A stretch of DNA of 64,000 nucleotides, from contig JBEHYN010000004.1 in the NCBI GenBank assembly GCA_048498155.1, forward strand, positions 1 through 64,000, given 5' to 3'. This DNA is from BOG-938 sp048498155. Its GTDB lineage: Bacteria; Pseudomonadota; Alphaproteobacteria; Caulobacterales; Caulobacteraceae. A model generated the notes under the pieces. That model was not told the origin of the DNA, ran no database searches, and saw nothing but the letters and a program-made list of their open reading frames with translations. The position numbers and the translations under genes were made by a program. Each line of letters starts with the position of its first letter. Position 1 is the stretch's first letter. Shown one piece after another: positions 17,046 through 25,583 of this stretch.

Positions 17046-18860
17046 ATGAGCCCCCGCCCGCCGATTCTGGCGTTGAAGGATGTCAGGCTGGCCGACGGCC
17101 CCCGCATGTTGTTCGACGGCGCGGATCTGGCCTTGGAGCCTCGGGTGCGCGCCTGCTTGGTTGGGGCGAACGGCGCGGGTAAATCGACCCTGCTGCGCAT
17201 CCTGGCGGGCGTCGCGGAGCCCGACGGCGGTGAACGCTTCGCTGCCCCCGCCGCCCGCATTGTCACCGTGCTTCAAGAACCGCAGATCGGCGCCCGGACC
17301 CTGCTGGACTACGCCTGCGCGGGCGGGGCGTTGAAGCACGCCGCCGCCGCTGCATTGGAAGCTTTCGGTCTTACGGCCGACAAGAGCGCCGAGGGCCTGT
17401 CCGGGGGCGAGATTCGACGCACCGCCCTGGCGCGCGCCTTCGCGGAAAACCCGGACGTTCTTCTGCTGGACGAGCCCACCAATCACCTGGACATCTTCGC
17501 GATTGAAACGCTGGAGCAGATGCTGGCGGCCAGCAGCGCTTCGGCCCTGATCGTCAGCCACGACCGGGCGTTTCTGGAGCGCGTCACCCAGCGCTGCTTC
17601 TGGCTGGAAAACCGCAAGCTCTACCGCCTGGACAGGGGTTTCGCCGCGTTCGACGACTGGGCCGCAGGCATCGCCAACCAAGCGGCTGAGGAGGCGCGGC
17701 GGCTGGACAAAAGCCTGGAGCGCGAACAGCGCTGGATGGAAAGGGGCGTCACCGCCAGGCGCGCACGCAACGAGGGGCGTCGTCGCAAGTTGCTCGCTCT
17801 GCGCGAACAGAAAGCCGACCGCCTGCGCGACAGCAAGGGCGCCATGAGTCTGGGCGTGGACTCCGGGCCGTTATCGGGCCAGCGGGTGATTGAGGCCAAA
17901 GGGATCAGCAAGTCTTGGCCCCTGCCAGGAGGGGGCGAGCGCGTCCTGCTCAAGGGCTTTTCCACCCGCATCCTGCGCGGAGACCGGGTGGCCGTGGTCG
18001 GCCCAAACGGCGCAGGCAAGACCACCCTGCTCAAGCTGCTGCTGGGTGAGACCACGCCGGATCAGGGGACGGTGACCCTCGGCGCCAATCTGCAGGTCGC
18101 CTACGTCGACCAGGCCCGCGCGGCCCTGTCTGCAGATGACACCCTTTGGCAAGCGCTGGCTCCCGCAGGCGGAGACCAGATCATGGTGCGTGGCCGCCCG
18201 CGCCACGTGGCGGCCTACGCCAAGGATTTCCTGTTTCGCGACAGCCAACTGCGTCAGCCTGTAGCCAGCCTATCGGGCGGCGAACGCAATCGGCTCCTGC
18301 TGGCCCGCGCCTTGGCCGGTCCGGCCAACTTGCTGGTGCTGGACGAGCCGACCAACGACCTGGACATGGACACTCTGGACCTGCTGGAGGAATTGCTTGC
18401 TGACTATGACGGCACCCTGATCCTGGTTAGCCACGACCGGGACTTTATCGATCGACTGGCCACATCGACCATCGCCCTGAACGGACGCGGCGAGGCGGTG
18501 GAGACCCCCGGCGGATGGAGCGATTTTCAGAGGCAGAACCGCGACTTCCTGTCCCACCCCAAGCCGCCGGCCGCCAAGGCGCCGGTGGCGACATCCGAAC
18601 GGAGCGGCCAACCCGTCAAGATCGTAAAGCTGACCTACAAAGACGCCCGGCGCCTGGACGAACTGGAAGGCCTCATTCCCAAACTTATGGGAAAGATCAA
18701 GACCTTAGAGGCCAAATTGGACGACCCGGCCCTATTCGCGCGCGACCGTGTAAATTTCGACGCGGTCATGGCGGCCCTAGCAAAAACCCGCGCAGATCTC
18801 GCGGCCGGCGAAGAAGAATGGCTGGCGCTGGAGGAGAAAAGGGAAGCGCTGGCAACCTGA
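17046..18860 (+). CDS. ABC-F family ATPase (Uup-like)
   Basis: There are two ABC ATPase domains and no membrane segments. Walker A motifs are GANGAGKST and GPNGAGKTT, signature motifs LSGGEIRR and LSGGERNR, and Walker B motifs VLLLDEPTNHLD and LLVLDEPTNDLD. The interdomain linker is basic (RWMERGVTARRARNEGRRRK) and a C-terminal coiled coil follows (KLTYKDARRLDELEGL), as in Uup. ABC-F proteins act on ribosomes or, for Uup, on branched DNA and ribosome assembly. The C-terminal coiled coil favours the Uup branch. Confidence 0.92.
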   Translation: MSPRPPILALKDVRLADGPRMLFDGADLALEPRVRACLVGANGAGKSTLLRILAGVAEPDGGERFAAPAARIVTVLQEPQIGARTLLDYACAGGALKHAAAAALEAFGLTADKSAEGLSGGEIRRTALARAFAENPDVLLLDEPTNHLDIFAIETLEQMLAASSASALIVSHDRAFLERVTQRCFWLENRKLYRLDRGFAAFDDWAAGIANQAAEEARRLDKSLEREQRWMERGVTARRARNEGRRRKLLALREQKADRLRDSKGAMSLGVDSGPLSGQRVIEAKGISKSWPLPGGGERVLLKGFSTRILRGDRVAVVGPNGAGKTTLLKLLLGETTPDQGTVTLGANLQVAYVDQARAALSADDTLWQALAPAGGDQIMVRGRPRHVAAYAKDFLFRDSQLRQPVASLSGGERNRLLLARALAGPANLLVLDEPTNDLDMDTLDLLEELLADYDGTLILVSHDRDFIDRLATSTIALNGRGEAVETPGGWSDFQRQNRDFLSHPKPPAAKAPVATSERSGQPVKIVKLTYKDARRLDELEGLIPKLMGKIKTLEAKLDDPALFARDRVNFDAVMAALAKTRADLAAGEEEWLALEEKREALAT

Positions 18861-18989
18861 GCATCTTCCCCTCAGCGTTGTCTTTCCTTTAGACAGCCGC
18901 ATGAATCACGTTTTCGTGCCGATCTAGAAACAGAACGGCCTTGCCGCGTTTTAATGTGGCGGGCAGGGCTGACCGGAGAGATTTGACCT

Positions 18990-19601
18990 ATGAACCCCTT
19001 CAGACCCGCCGTCGCCGCCGCGACCCTCGCCGCCTGCGCCCTCGCCTTGGCTGGGTGCGCGACCGAAGACTACGTCAACAAACACATCGCCGACGAAGAC
19101 GCCAAGTCTCTGGCGGCGACCCAAGCCGCGTCCAACGCGGCGCAGTCTCAGCTGGACGCCCATCAGACGCACCTGGGCGCCCTGGACAAATCCACCCAGG
19201 AGGCGCTGGACCGGGCCAAGGCGGCCGGCAAGCTGGCCGAAGGCAAGTTCCTCTATGCCATGGTCCTGTCCGATGACTCGGTGAAGTTCCCGCCTGAGAG
19301 CTCCAAGCTGTCGACCGAGGCTCAGGCTCGGCTGCAAGACTTTGTGCTGAAGCTGAAGACCGACAACCGCAACGTCTATCTCGAAATCCAGGGCCATACC
19401 GACGCTACAGGCTCGGAAGCAGCCAACCAGAGGCTGGGCCAGGAGCGCGCGGAAACGGTGCGACTGTTCATGAATCAGAACGGCGTGGCTTTGAACCGGA
19501 TGTCGACCATTTCCTACGGCTCTAAGTCGCCGGTCGCGACGAACAAGACCAAGGCCGGGCGAGCGCAAAACCGCCGCGTGGTGGTGATTGTCCTGGCCTG
19601 A
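18990..19601 (+). CDS. OmpA-family lipoprotein
   Basis: The protein is 203 residues. A lipobox LALAGC at about residues 18-23 gives a lipoprotein signal. An alanine-rich helical stretch (EDAKSLAATQAASNAAQSQ) follows, then an OmpA-like peptidoglycan-binding domain with YLEIQGHTDATGSEAANQRL, LGQERAETVRLFM and RAQNRRVVV. It should tether the outer membrane to peptidoglycan through diaminopimelate contacts (Asp in HTDATG and Arg in NRRV). RBS GGAGAG precedes ATG 18990. Confidence 0.92.
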   Translation: MNPFRPAVAAATLAACALALAGCATEDYVNKHIADEDAKSLAATQAASNAAQSQLDAHQTHLGALDKSTQEALDRAKAAGKLAEGKFLYAMVLSDDSVKFPPESSKLSTEAQARLQDFVLKLKTDNRNVYLEIQGHTDATGSEAANQRLGQERAETVRLFMNQNGVALNRMSTISYGSKSPVATNKTKAGRAQNRRVVVIVLA

Positions 19602-19603
19602 CC

Positions 19604-19635
19604 GGATGGGGGGGCGCAGCCTGCGTCCCCCATCC
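19604..19635. terminator. Hairpin between convergent genes
   Basis: GGATGGGGG pairs with CCCCCATCC around an inner GCGCA/TGCG stem. It sits exactly between the stops of the OmpA-like gene and the opposing TonB-like gene, so it could end both transcripts. There is no T-run on either strand. Confidence 0.55.
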
Positions 19636-19636
19636 C

Positions 19637-20383
19637 CTAACGCTGTCCAACCCCCGCGCTGGGCGTCAGCAAATCGGACCAGCGCCAGATGCCTGAGCCC
19701 AAAGCCAGGCGTGTAAACCCGTCGCTGAGCGACAACAGGACCAGACCGTGCACCTGCTGGCGGCGACAGGTCTCCGGGGCAAAAGCCACCTCCCACATGA
19801 TCGCCTCGCGCACGGCGGCCAATCCCTTGCCGTCCTGATCGCCGCTTTTCACCCAGTCCCCGTTCCACACCATCATGGCCTTGCCCGTCCGCCGGGCGTC
19901 CGACACCGCCGCCTGCACCAGGGGGTCCTTGCGCAAGGCGTGCTGAACCAGCCGCGCCATGTCGCACACCCCGCCTCCCCCGCCTCCGACGCCCTCTCCC
20001 ACGCTGGCCGCGCCCGCGATCTGGGCGTCGCTGAGCAGATCAGAGGTGTCCGGCTTAGGTATCTTGGCGGCCACGATCACCGCCGGGGCGTCAAGGCGCG
20101 CGGGCCTGACAGCGCTTTGCCGACCGCCGGCCTTGGCGGGCGAGGGCTTGATCGGCTCGGGCGGTTTGACCGGATCAGGGTTGGGCAAGCGAACCAGGCT
20201 GGCGGACATCGCAATGGCGTCCGGTTCCGGCGGCGGCGGCGCTTGCACCCAGACAAAGGCCAGCAGCGCCGCCACATGCAGCGCTGCGCTCACGATGACG
20301 CCGAGAGCGCGCGCGCCCTTGGGCGCCCGCCCGGCCTGACCGAGCTCGCTCAAGGGAACCGGTCGGGCTAAACCGCTGTCCAT
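19637..20383 (-). CDS. TonB-like membrane protein lacking the TonB C-terminal fold
   Basis: The architecture starts like TonB: a short cytoplasmic N terminus, one transmembrane helix (ALGVIVSAALHVAALLAFVWV), then a proline/lysine-rich periplasmic stretch (PNPDPVKPPEPIKPSPAK). The C-terminal domain (CDMARLVQHALRKDPLVQ, VWNGDWVKSG, IMWEVAFAPETCRRQ, GSGIWRWSDLL) does not show the usual TonB YP-x-x-A pattern. A run of glycines (GVGGGGGG) separates the two parts. It has two cysteines able to form a disulfide. Conserved-hypothetical level; a role in energy transduction is inference only. Confidence 0.7.
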   Translation of the reverse strand: MDSGLARPVPLSELGQAGRAPKGARALGVIVSAALHVAALLAFVWVQAPPPPEPDAIAMSASLVRLPNPDPVKPPEPIKPSPAKAGGRQSAVRPARLDAPAVIVAAKIPKPDTSDLLSDAQIAGAASVGEGVGGGGGGVCDMARLVQHALRKDPLVQAAVSDARRTGKAMMVWNGDWVKSGDQDGKGLAAVREAIMWEVAFAPETCRRQQVHGLVLLSLSDGFTRLALGSGIWRWSDLLTPSAGVGQR

Positions 20384-20545
20384 CGTCCCGCCATTAGTCG
20401 TGCTTACATTCGCCCCCGCGCAGGATCGCCATTTTGCGGCATAGTCTTTAACGTTGGATTTGGGCGGGAAGTGGAACTTTGCCGCTTAAGTGGTGATTCA
20501 GAAACCTACGCCCTGCAGCGGCGAGACTTTGGTCGGGAGGACCTT

Positions 20546-21601
20546 TTGAAAAAGACAGCCCTGTCCTTGCTGGCCGCCCTGGCGCTGGCGGGCGTTCAAG
20601 CGCATCCGGCCGCAGCCGCCCCTATGCAATATCCCGCCGAGCCGGACATCAACGCCAAGATGCCGCCCTGGATCATGCCGGCGGGACCGCCTCCGGACTC
20701 GCAATATCGCCTGGGACCTGACTCCATGCCCCAGGACGGCGTGCCCAAGGGCGAGATTCGCGGACCCTTCGTCATTCCCAGCAAGGTGTTCCCCGGCACC
20801 CAGCACACCTACTGGATCTATGTTCCGGCCCAGTACAACCCCTCCACCCCCGCTAATCTGATGGTCTATCTGGATGGCTGGGGCTTCAAACAGGAGGACG
20901 GGTCGGTTCGCGCCCAGAACGTGATGGACAATCTGATCTATCGCCGGGAGATTCCTGTGATGATCGGGGTGTTCGTCAATCCGGGCCGCCGGCCGGACCA
21001 GCCCGAACCCGGACCCAAAACGGGCGGCGGCGACGGGACCACCAACCGCTTCATCGAATACAACACGCCGGACGATAAGTTCGCGCGGGTCGTCACCGAC
21101 GAACTGCTGCCGGTTCTGTACAAGGACTACAACATCTCCAAGGACCCCGAGGACCACGGAATCGGCGGATCGAGCTCGGGCGGCATCGCCGCTTTCCAGG
21201 TGGCTTGGGAGCGGCCAAGCGTCTTCCATAAGCTGTTCACCAATGTGGGCAGTTTCGTCAGCATGCGCGGCGGCGATGTCATTCCGGACCGAGTCCGGGC
21301 CGCGCCCAAGAAGCCCTTGCGCGTGTTCCTGGTGGATGGCCGCAACGACCACCGGCAAAGGCAGGGCCTCGACTACGACCAAAAGCATGACTGGTTCTAT
21401 CAGAACGTCAGCTTGATGAAGGCCCTGACCGACAAGGGCAATGACGTGAACTATTCCTGGAGCGTGAATACCCACGGAGAGAAGTACCTGGGCATGATCA
21501 TGCCGGACATCCTGCGCTGGCTGTGGCGCGACGGCCCGGTGTCAACCGATCCAAACGACATGGACAACCGGGGATTCCGGCAGCCGGGGGTTGGGAAATA
21601 G
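20546..21601 (+). CDS. Secreted esterase of the enterochelin-esterase/esterase D type
   Basis: This alpha/beta-hydrolase of 351 residues carries a signal peptide (KKTALSLLAALALAGVQAHPAAA). The hydrolase core shows HTYWIYVPAQYNPSTPANLM, oxyanion-type YLDGWGFK and the nucleophile elbow GIGGSSSGGIAAFQVA (GxSxG). A late Asp is present in FLVDGRNDHRQ and a His in SVNTHGEKY. TTG at 20546 lies 5 bases after GGGAGG and gives the signal peptide directly. Siderophore-ester or sugar-ester hydrolysis are possible; the substrate is unknown. No siderophore genes are adjacent. Confidence 0.85.
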   Translation: MKKTALSLLAALALAGVQAHPAAAAPMQYPAEPDINAKMPPWIMPAGPPPDSQYRLGPDSMPQDGVPKGEIRGPFVIPSKVFPGTQHTYWIYVPAQYNPSTPANLMVYLDGWGFKQEDGSVRAQNVMDNLIYRREIPVMIGVFVNPGRRPDQPEPGPKTGGGDGTTNRFIEYNTPDDKFARVVTDELLPVLYKDYNISKDPEDHGIGGSSSGGIAAFQVAWERPSVFHKLFTNVGSFVSMRGGDVIPDRVRAAPKKPLRVFLVDGRNDHRQRQGLDYDQKHDWFYQNVSLMKALTDKGNDVNYSWSVNTHGEKYLGMIMPDILRWLWRDGPVSTDPNDMDNRGFRQPGVGK

Positions 21602-22219
21602 GGCCCGCAGTTCATCCAGAACCTGTGGATAACCAACAAGCGCCGGATATAACTGAACAAACTCCTGCAGCATCCCCGGTTTTCCACTGACTTGTCACCG
21701 TCCCCGCACAGGTTCAAGCACAGGCTTGCGCGGCGGCCCAATTGCTACCGGCCACGGCTGTGACATCCTGGCTTCGGAGCCAAGGCGAGCCACCGCTCCC
21801 CAAGGAAAATCCCAGAGAAATCTGGGGCTTATCCAACGGGAACGGGCGACGGCCAAAGCCTCCGCCGGGCGGTCCCCAAGCGCAAGCGAGGGGTGTTCCG
21901 GAAGGAGCTGAGGCGGCGTCCGATGCCGCGTCGATTGTCGACCGTGAAAGCGGCAACGAGGTCGGGGCGGGGCGATGGGAACTGGACGCTTCCGTCCTTA
22001 ACGGGACTGGCGAGAGGAAACGGCCTTTGGCCGCAAACTGACGGCCGTTTCCTCTCGCGGCTCGGACCGGAGCGCTAGAGCCGCTCGACGGTCGCACCCT
22101 TATCTCTTCCCCCCGCCGATTCGGCCATCCCGCGCGAACGCCTGCGTCCTCGCAAGGGATGACACTCGCCCGCCGCCGCCTTAAACCTGGACCGTCAGGC
22201 GCAGGGATAGGCGGCGAGC
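21602..22219. other. Gene-free stretch, rich in hairpins
   Basis: These 618 bases hold no convincing gene: short frames exist on both strands, but none has a good RBS or family resemblance. The first part has a perfect TTATCCACA DnaA-type box on the minus strand (21624-21632). The middle part (21811-22058) contains a chain of small hairpins, listed separately. The last 150 bp lead to the ABC transporter operon. Confidence 0.6.
21811..22058 (+). ncRNA. Candidate structured RNA (strand uncertain)
   Basis: In order: a 6-bp stem CCCAGA/TCTGGG closed by a GAAA tetraloop (21811-21826); CCCCAAGC/GCGAGGGG around GCAA (21874-21893); GTTCC/GGAGC around GGAA; GCGGC/GCCGC; GTCGA/TCGAC; and a perfect 16-bp stem (arms 22010-22025 and 22043-22058). 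Inside the last hairpin CGGCC-TTT-GGCCG (22021-22033) forms an alternative stem. Consecutive GNRA-type loops are typical of structured RNA. It does not match what I know of RNase P, SRP, tmRNA or 6S RNA. The family is unassigned. Confidence 0.35.
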
Positions 22220-23236
22220 ATGAACCGATCGAGGATATTCGCCCTGGGCGCGGCTATGGCCATGGCGACGGCGCTGGCGGGATGCTCGCGGGAGCAGACC
22301 AAGACGCCGGCGGCCGGTCCCGCCCTGACCCCTATCCGCTTCGCCACCGACTGGCACGCAGAGGCCGAGCACGGCGGCTTTTACGAAGCGCTAGCCACCG
22401 GCGAATACAGCAAGCGCGGCCTGGACGTGACCATTATCCAGGGCGGCCCGGCCGTGAACGTGCCCCAGTTGCTGGCGTCCGGCGCGGTGGACATGGGCGT
22501 CGGCTCCAATAGCTTCATCGTGTTGAACCTCGCCCAGGAAAAAGCACCGGTGAAGGCGGTCGCGGCGTTCATGCAGAAGGACCCTCAGGTGCTGATCGCC
22601 CATCCGGGCCAGGGCGTCTCGTCGTTCGCCGACATGAATGGACGGCCAATCCTGATTTCGAGCGCGGCCATCACTTCGTTCTGGCCCTGGCTGCGCGCTA
22701 CGTTCCATTTCAGCGACGGCCAAATCCGCAAATACACCCACAGCAACGCCACTTTCCTGGGTGATCCGCGCGCGATTCAGGAGGGCTATCTGACCTCCGA
22801 GCCCTACACCATCGAGAAAGAGGGCCACATCAAGCTGGCAGTTTTCCTGTTGGCCGACGCCGGCTACCCTGGCTACGCGGCCATGGCCTTGGCCACCGAC
22901 GGTCTGATCAAGGCCCATCCCGAGGCGGTGAAGGCCTTCATCGAGGCCTCGGCGGCGGGCTGGCAGGCTTATCTTTACGGCGACCCCAAGCCGGCCGACG
23001 CCCTGATCATGCAGGACAACCCGGACATGACGCAGGATGTGCTGGATCAGGCCCGCGCCAAGATGCGCGAAAACGGCATCGTCGACGGCGGCGAGGCCAA
23101 GACTGCGGGCATCGGGACCATGAGCGACCAACGGTGGGGCCAGGTCTTCCAGTTCGCTTCCACCGCAGGGGTCTATCCCAAAACCATGGACTACAAGGCC
23201 GGCTACACGCTGCAGTTCGTGGGCGCGGCCAAGTGA
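22220..23236 (+). CDS. ABC transporter substrate-binding lipoprotein (NMT1/NitT type)
   Basis: The lipoprotein signal ends in TALAGCS (lipobox). The mature protein carries the NMT1/THI5-like pattern: IRFATDWHAEAEHGGFYEAL, YSKRGLDVTIIQGGP and VDMGVGSNSF. It should capture a small substrate in the periplasm and deliver it to the permease. Family members bind thiamine pyrimidine precursors, nitrate, sulfonates or riboflavin-like compounds; which applies here is not visible. It is first of a three-gene operon; RBS GGCGGCGAGC precedes ATG 22220. Confidence 0.9.
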   Translation: MNRSRIFALGAAMAMATALAGCSREQTKTPAAGPALTPIRFATDWHAEAEHGGFYEALATGEYSKRGLDVTIIQGGPAVNVPQLLASGAVDMGVGSNSFIVLNLAQEKAPVKAVAAFMQKDPQVLIAHPGQGVSSFADMNGRPILISSAAITSFWPWLRATFHFSDGQIRKYTHSNATFLGDPRAIQEGYLTSEPYTIEKEGHIKLAVFLLADAGYPGYAAMALATDGLIKAHPEAVKAFIEASAAGWQAYLYGDPKPADALIMQDNPDMTQDVLDQARAKMRENGIVDGGEAKTAGIGTMSDQRWGQVFQFASTAGVYPKTMDYKAGYTLQFVGAAK

Positions 23237-23249
23237 GCCTGGCCGCCTG

Positions 23250-23990
23250 ATGCCGCTCGCCGCCCTGAACGCCGTCGAGGTTGACTATCCAGGACGCGGG
23301 CGGGCGCTTGGGCCGTTTTCGCTGTCGTTGGAACCCGGAGAGATCGTCGCCCTGGTCGGGCCGTCCGGCTGCGGCAAGAGCACGGCGTTGCGTCTGCTGG
23401 CGGGGCTGGAACAGCCCACGGTCGGGGAAGCCAAACGCACGGCCCGGCGGGGAGAGACCTCAGTGGTGTTCCAATCCGCCACCCTGATGCCCTGGGCCGG
23501 CGCGTTGGACAATGTCGCCCTGCCGCTGGAGCTGGCGGGTCAAAGCTCGGCCCAAGCCCACGCCAATGCGCTGCAGGCCCTGGCGCGGGTAGGGCTCGCG
23601 GGCGCCGAAGCCGCCAAGCCCAGCCAGCTTTCCGGCGGCATGGCCATGCGCGCCTCCCTGGCGCGGGCCTTGGTCACTGACCCGCGCCTTCTGCTGCTGG
23701 ACGAGCCTTTCGCGGCCCTGGACGAGATCACACGCCGGGCCCTGGCCCGGGACATCCACGCCCTGTGGGCCGAATCCCGTCCGGCGATCGTGTTCGTCAC
23801 CCACAATGTCGAGGACGCCGTCCACATGGCCGGCCGTGTGGTGGTGATGACGCCGGGACCTGGACGGCTGGCGTTCGAGACGCGCGTCGATGCGCCTCTG
23901 CCCCGTCCCGAAAACTTCCGCGCCAGCGCCCTGTTCCGCGAGCAGGTGGAAAAGGTGTCTGCGGCCCTGCAACAGGCTATGGCCGCATGA
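23250..23990 (+). CDS. ABC transporter ATP-binding protein (NitT/TauT type)
   Basis: This nucleotide-binding subunit has Walker A GPSGCGKST, Q-loop SVVFQSATLMPW, signature LSGGMAMRASLARAL, Walker B LLLLDEPFAALDE and switch His in VFVTHNVEDAV. It is 246 residues, with the short C terminus typical of SsuB/TauB/ThiZ. It powers the importer encoded by its neighbours. It starts 13 bp after the binding-protein gene and overlaps the permease gene by ATGA. Confidence 0.94.
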   Translation: MPLAALNAVEVDYPGRGRALGPFSLSLEPGEIVALVGPSGCGKSTALRLLAGLEQPTVGEAKRTARRGETSVVFQSATLMPWAGALDNVALPLELAGQSSAQAHANALQALARVGLAGAEAAKPSQLSGGMAMRASLARALVTDPRLLLLDEPFAALDEITRRALARDIHALWAESRPAIVFVTHNVEDAVHMAGRVVVMTPGPGRLAFETRVDAPLPRPENFRASALFREQVEKVSAALQQAMAA

Positions 23991-24754
23991 GCCGGCTGCA
24001 TCACGCCCTGGCGCCGCTGGTCCTGATCGCCCTGATCCTGACCGTTTGGGAGATCGCCGTGGGAGCGCTCGGCACGCCCGCCTACCTCCTGCCAGCGCCC
24101 TCCGCCATCGCCGTCGCCCTGGTCGACAACGCCCCGATCCTGCTGGCTTCGGCGGGGACGACCCTGGGCATGGCCCTGACCGCTCTGGTTATCGCCAGCA
24201 TCGCCGCCCTAGCCCTGGCCCTGATCGTCGCCCTGAGCCCGCTTTTAGAAAGCGCCGTGCGCCCCCTTGCCGTCGTACTGCAAGTCACGCCCATCGTCGC
24301 CATCGCGCCCTTGGTCAACATCTGGGCGGGGCTGGATCATCCCCAGCGGGCGGTGATCGGTCTGGCCGCCCTGGTGGCGTTCTTTCCCATCTTTTCCGGG
24401 GCTGTCACCGGCCTGAAAGCGGTCGATCCGGACCTGGAGCGTCTGTTTCAGCTCTACGGCGCCACGCGTCTGCAACGCCTGCGCCGCCTGAGACTGCCGT
24501 CCGCCCTGCCCTTCCTGCTGGAGGGTCACAAGGTGGCGGCCGGCCTGGCCGTGATCGGGGCGGTGGTGGCCGAGTTTGTCTCGGGCTCCGGCGGCGCTCA
24601 GGGCCTGGCGTGGCGGCTGCTGGAAGCGGCCAACCGGCTGCAGACCGCCAAGATGTTCGCCGCCCTGCTGTTGCTCGGGCTGATGGGCGCCGCCGCCCAC
24701 GCGGTGTTCCAGGCGCTGGAAGATTGGGCGCTGAAGCGCTGGCGGGGTCGCTGA
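23987..24754 (+). CDS. ABC transporter permease (NitT/TauT type)
   Basis: The permease has 255 residues and about six transmembrane helices, with N-terminal helix LVLIALILTVWEIAVGAL. The coupling-loop region contains FFPIFSGAVTGLKAVDPDLERLF and LRRLRLPSALPFLLEGHKVA, the EAA-type sequence that contacts the ATPase. The ATG at 23987 overlaps the ATPase stop; the frame is open further upstream, but that part lies inside the ATPase gene. Confidence 0.93.
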   Translation: MSRLHHALAPLVLIALILTVWEIAVGALGTPAYLLPAPSAIAVALVDNAPILLASAGTTLGMALTALVIASIAALALALIVALSPLLESAVRPLAVVLQVTPIVAIAPLVNIWAGLDHPQRAVIGLAALVAFFPIFSGAVTGLKAVDPDLERLFQLYGATRLQRLRRLRLPSALPFLLEGHKVAAGLAVIGAVVAEFVSGSGGAQGLAWRLLEAANRLQTAKMFAALLLLGLMGAAAHAVFQALEDWALKRWRGR

Positions 24755-24831
24755 ATGGGCCGTCTTCACCCATGGTTAATAGGGCGTCACTAAGGCTCTG
24801 GGCGGGGCGACCCATTGTCGCCGGAGCGCTT

Positions 24832-25581
24832 ATGCGTCAGTCCGCCTTCTCCATCGTCGTTCTCGCTGTGGGCCTGCTGTCGTCGGCGGCGCGGGCTCAG
24901 GTCCTGCAGGACCGCTACGGCGCGCCCAACGCCCAGAGCGCGAGCAACGCGACGCTGCGCGGATCGCAGACCCTTCTGAATTGGGCCGGCAAGGTCGATC
25001 CCCTGCGTGGGTCTGAGTCCGGCTCGGACACCTTGCGCGGCCCCGAACTGCTCGACACCAGCACAGGCCGGGCGGCGCGCTCGGCCAATCTCGGCCGTTT
25101 GCCGCCGGCCCCACCCGCGCGGTCTGTCGTCCCGGCGCCCGTGGCCTTAGCCGCGCCCAACCCGCGCCTGCCGACCAGCCTTTACGATAACGGCGTCCCT
25201 GCCGACCCTGCGCGCCCGGCCCGGCCAACCCAAACGGTGCAGAGCCAAGCCCTACCGCCCGCGCCTTCGCCCGGACAGGGCCCGAGGTTGGGCGATGACC
25301 AGGTCCCGCGCTACTATTCGCTTCATCGGGAATACGGCCTGACGCCGGATCGCGTGCCAAGCGCCGAGCCCTCGGTGCTCGCGCTGAGCCCCACCGTGGC
25401 GAGCGCCATGGCGGACAACAAAGATGAGTCACCGACCATCGATCTGGCCGGAGAGGATCAGGCCGTGGTGGCGGCGCCCCAACGCCTACGCAATCCGGCT
25501 ACCGGAGCGATCGTCACCGTGCCGCGGTCCGGCTCAGTCAAGGGCGCGGCGACGAGCACCTACACCTTCAATAACCCGTAA
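24832..25581 (+). CDS. Secreted proline-rich protein of unknown function
   Basis: I do not recognise a family. The protein has a clear signal peptide (SAFSIVVLAVGLLSSAARA, cleaving before QVLQDRYG) and then 230 mostly disordered residues rich in Pro, Ala and Ser, with LPPAPPARSVVPAPV and SQALPPAPSPGQGP. Better ordered pieces are RYYSLHREYGLTPDRVP and IDLAGEDQAVVAAPQRLR near the C terminus. The single early Trp in LLNWAGK and the DTLRGPELL segment may be conserved. It is convergent with the TPR gene, two bases apart. Confidence 0.7.
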   Translation: MRQSAFSIVVLAVGLLSSAARAQVLQDRYGAPNAQSASNATLRGSQTLLNWAGKVDPLRGSESGSDTLRGPELLDTSTGRAARSANLGRLPPAPPARSVVPAPVALAAPNPRLPTSLYDNGVPADPARPARPTQTVQSQALPPAPSPGQGPRLGDDQVPRYYSLHREYGLTPDRVPSAEPSVLALSPTVASAMADNKDESPTIDLAGEDQAVVAAPQRLRNPATGAIVTVPRSGSVKGAATSTYTFNNP

Positions 25582-25583
25582 AG

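Noticed and set aside
21890..21915. SRP (4.5S) RNA because of a GGAA loop
   Set aside because: The GTTCC-GGAA-GGAGC stem lacks the conserved internal loops of the SRP helix 8 motif.
21714..22097. Open frames on both strands in the gene-free stretch
   Set aside because: No RBS, low-complexity Pro/Arg/Ser content, and they run through strong hairpins; a structured RNA explains the region better.
22100..22219. Possible TPP riboswitch before the NMT1-type importer
   Set aside because: A GCGCAGGGATAGG near 22200 recalls the 3' part of a thi-box, but the CTGAGA element and the pairing partners are absent.
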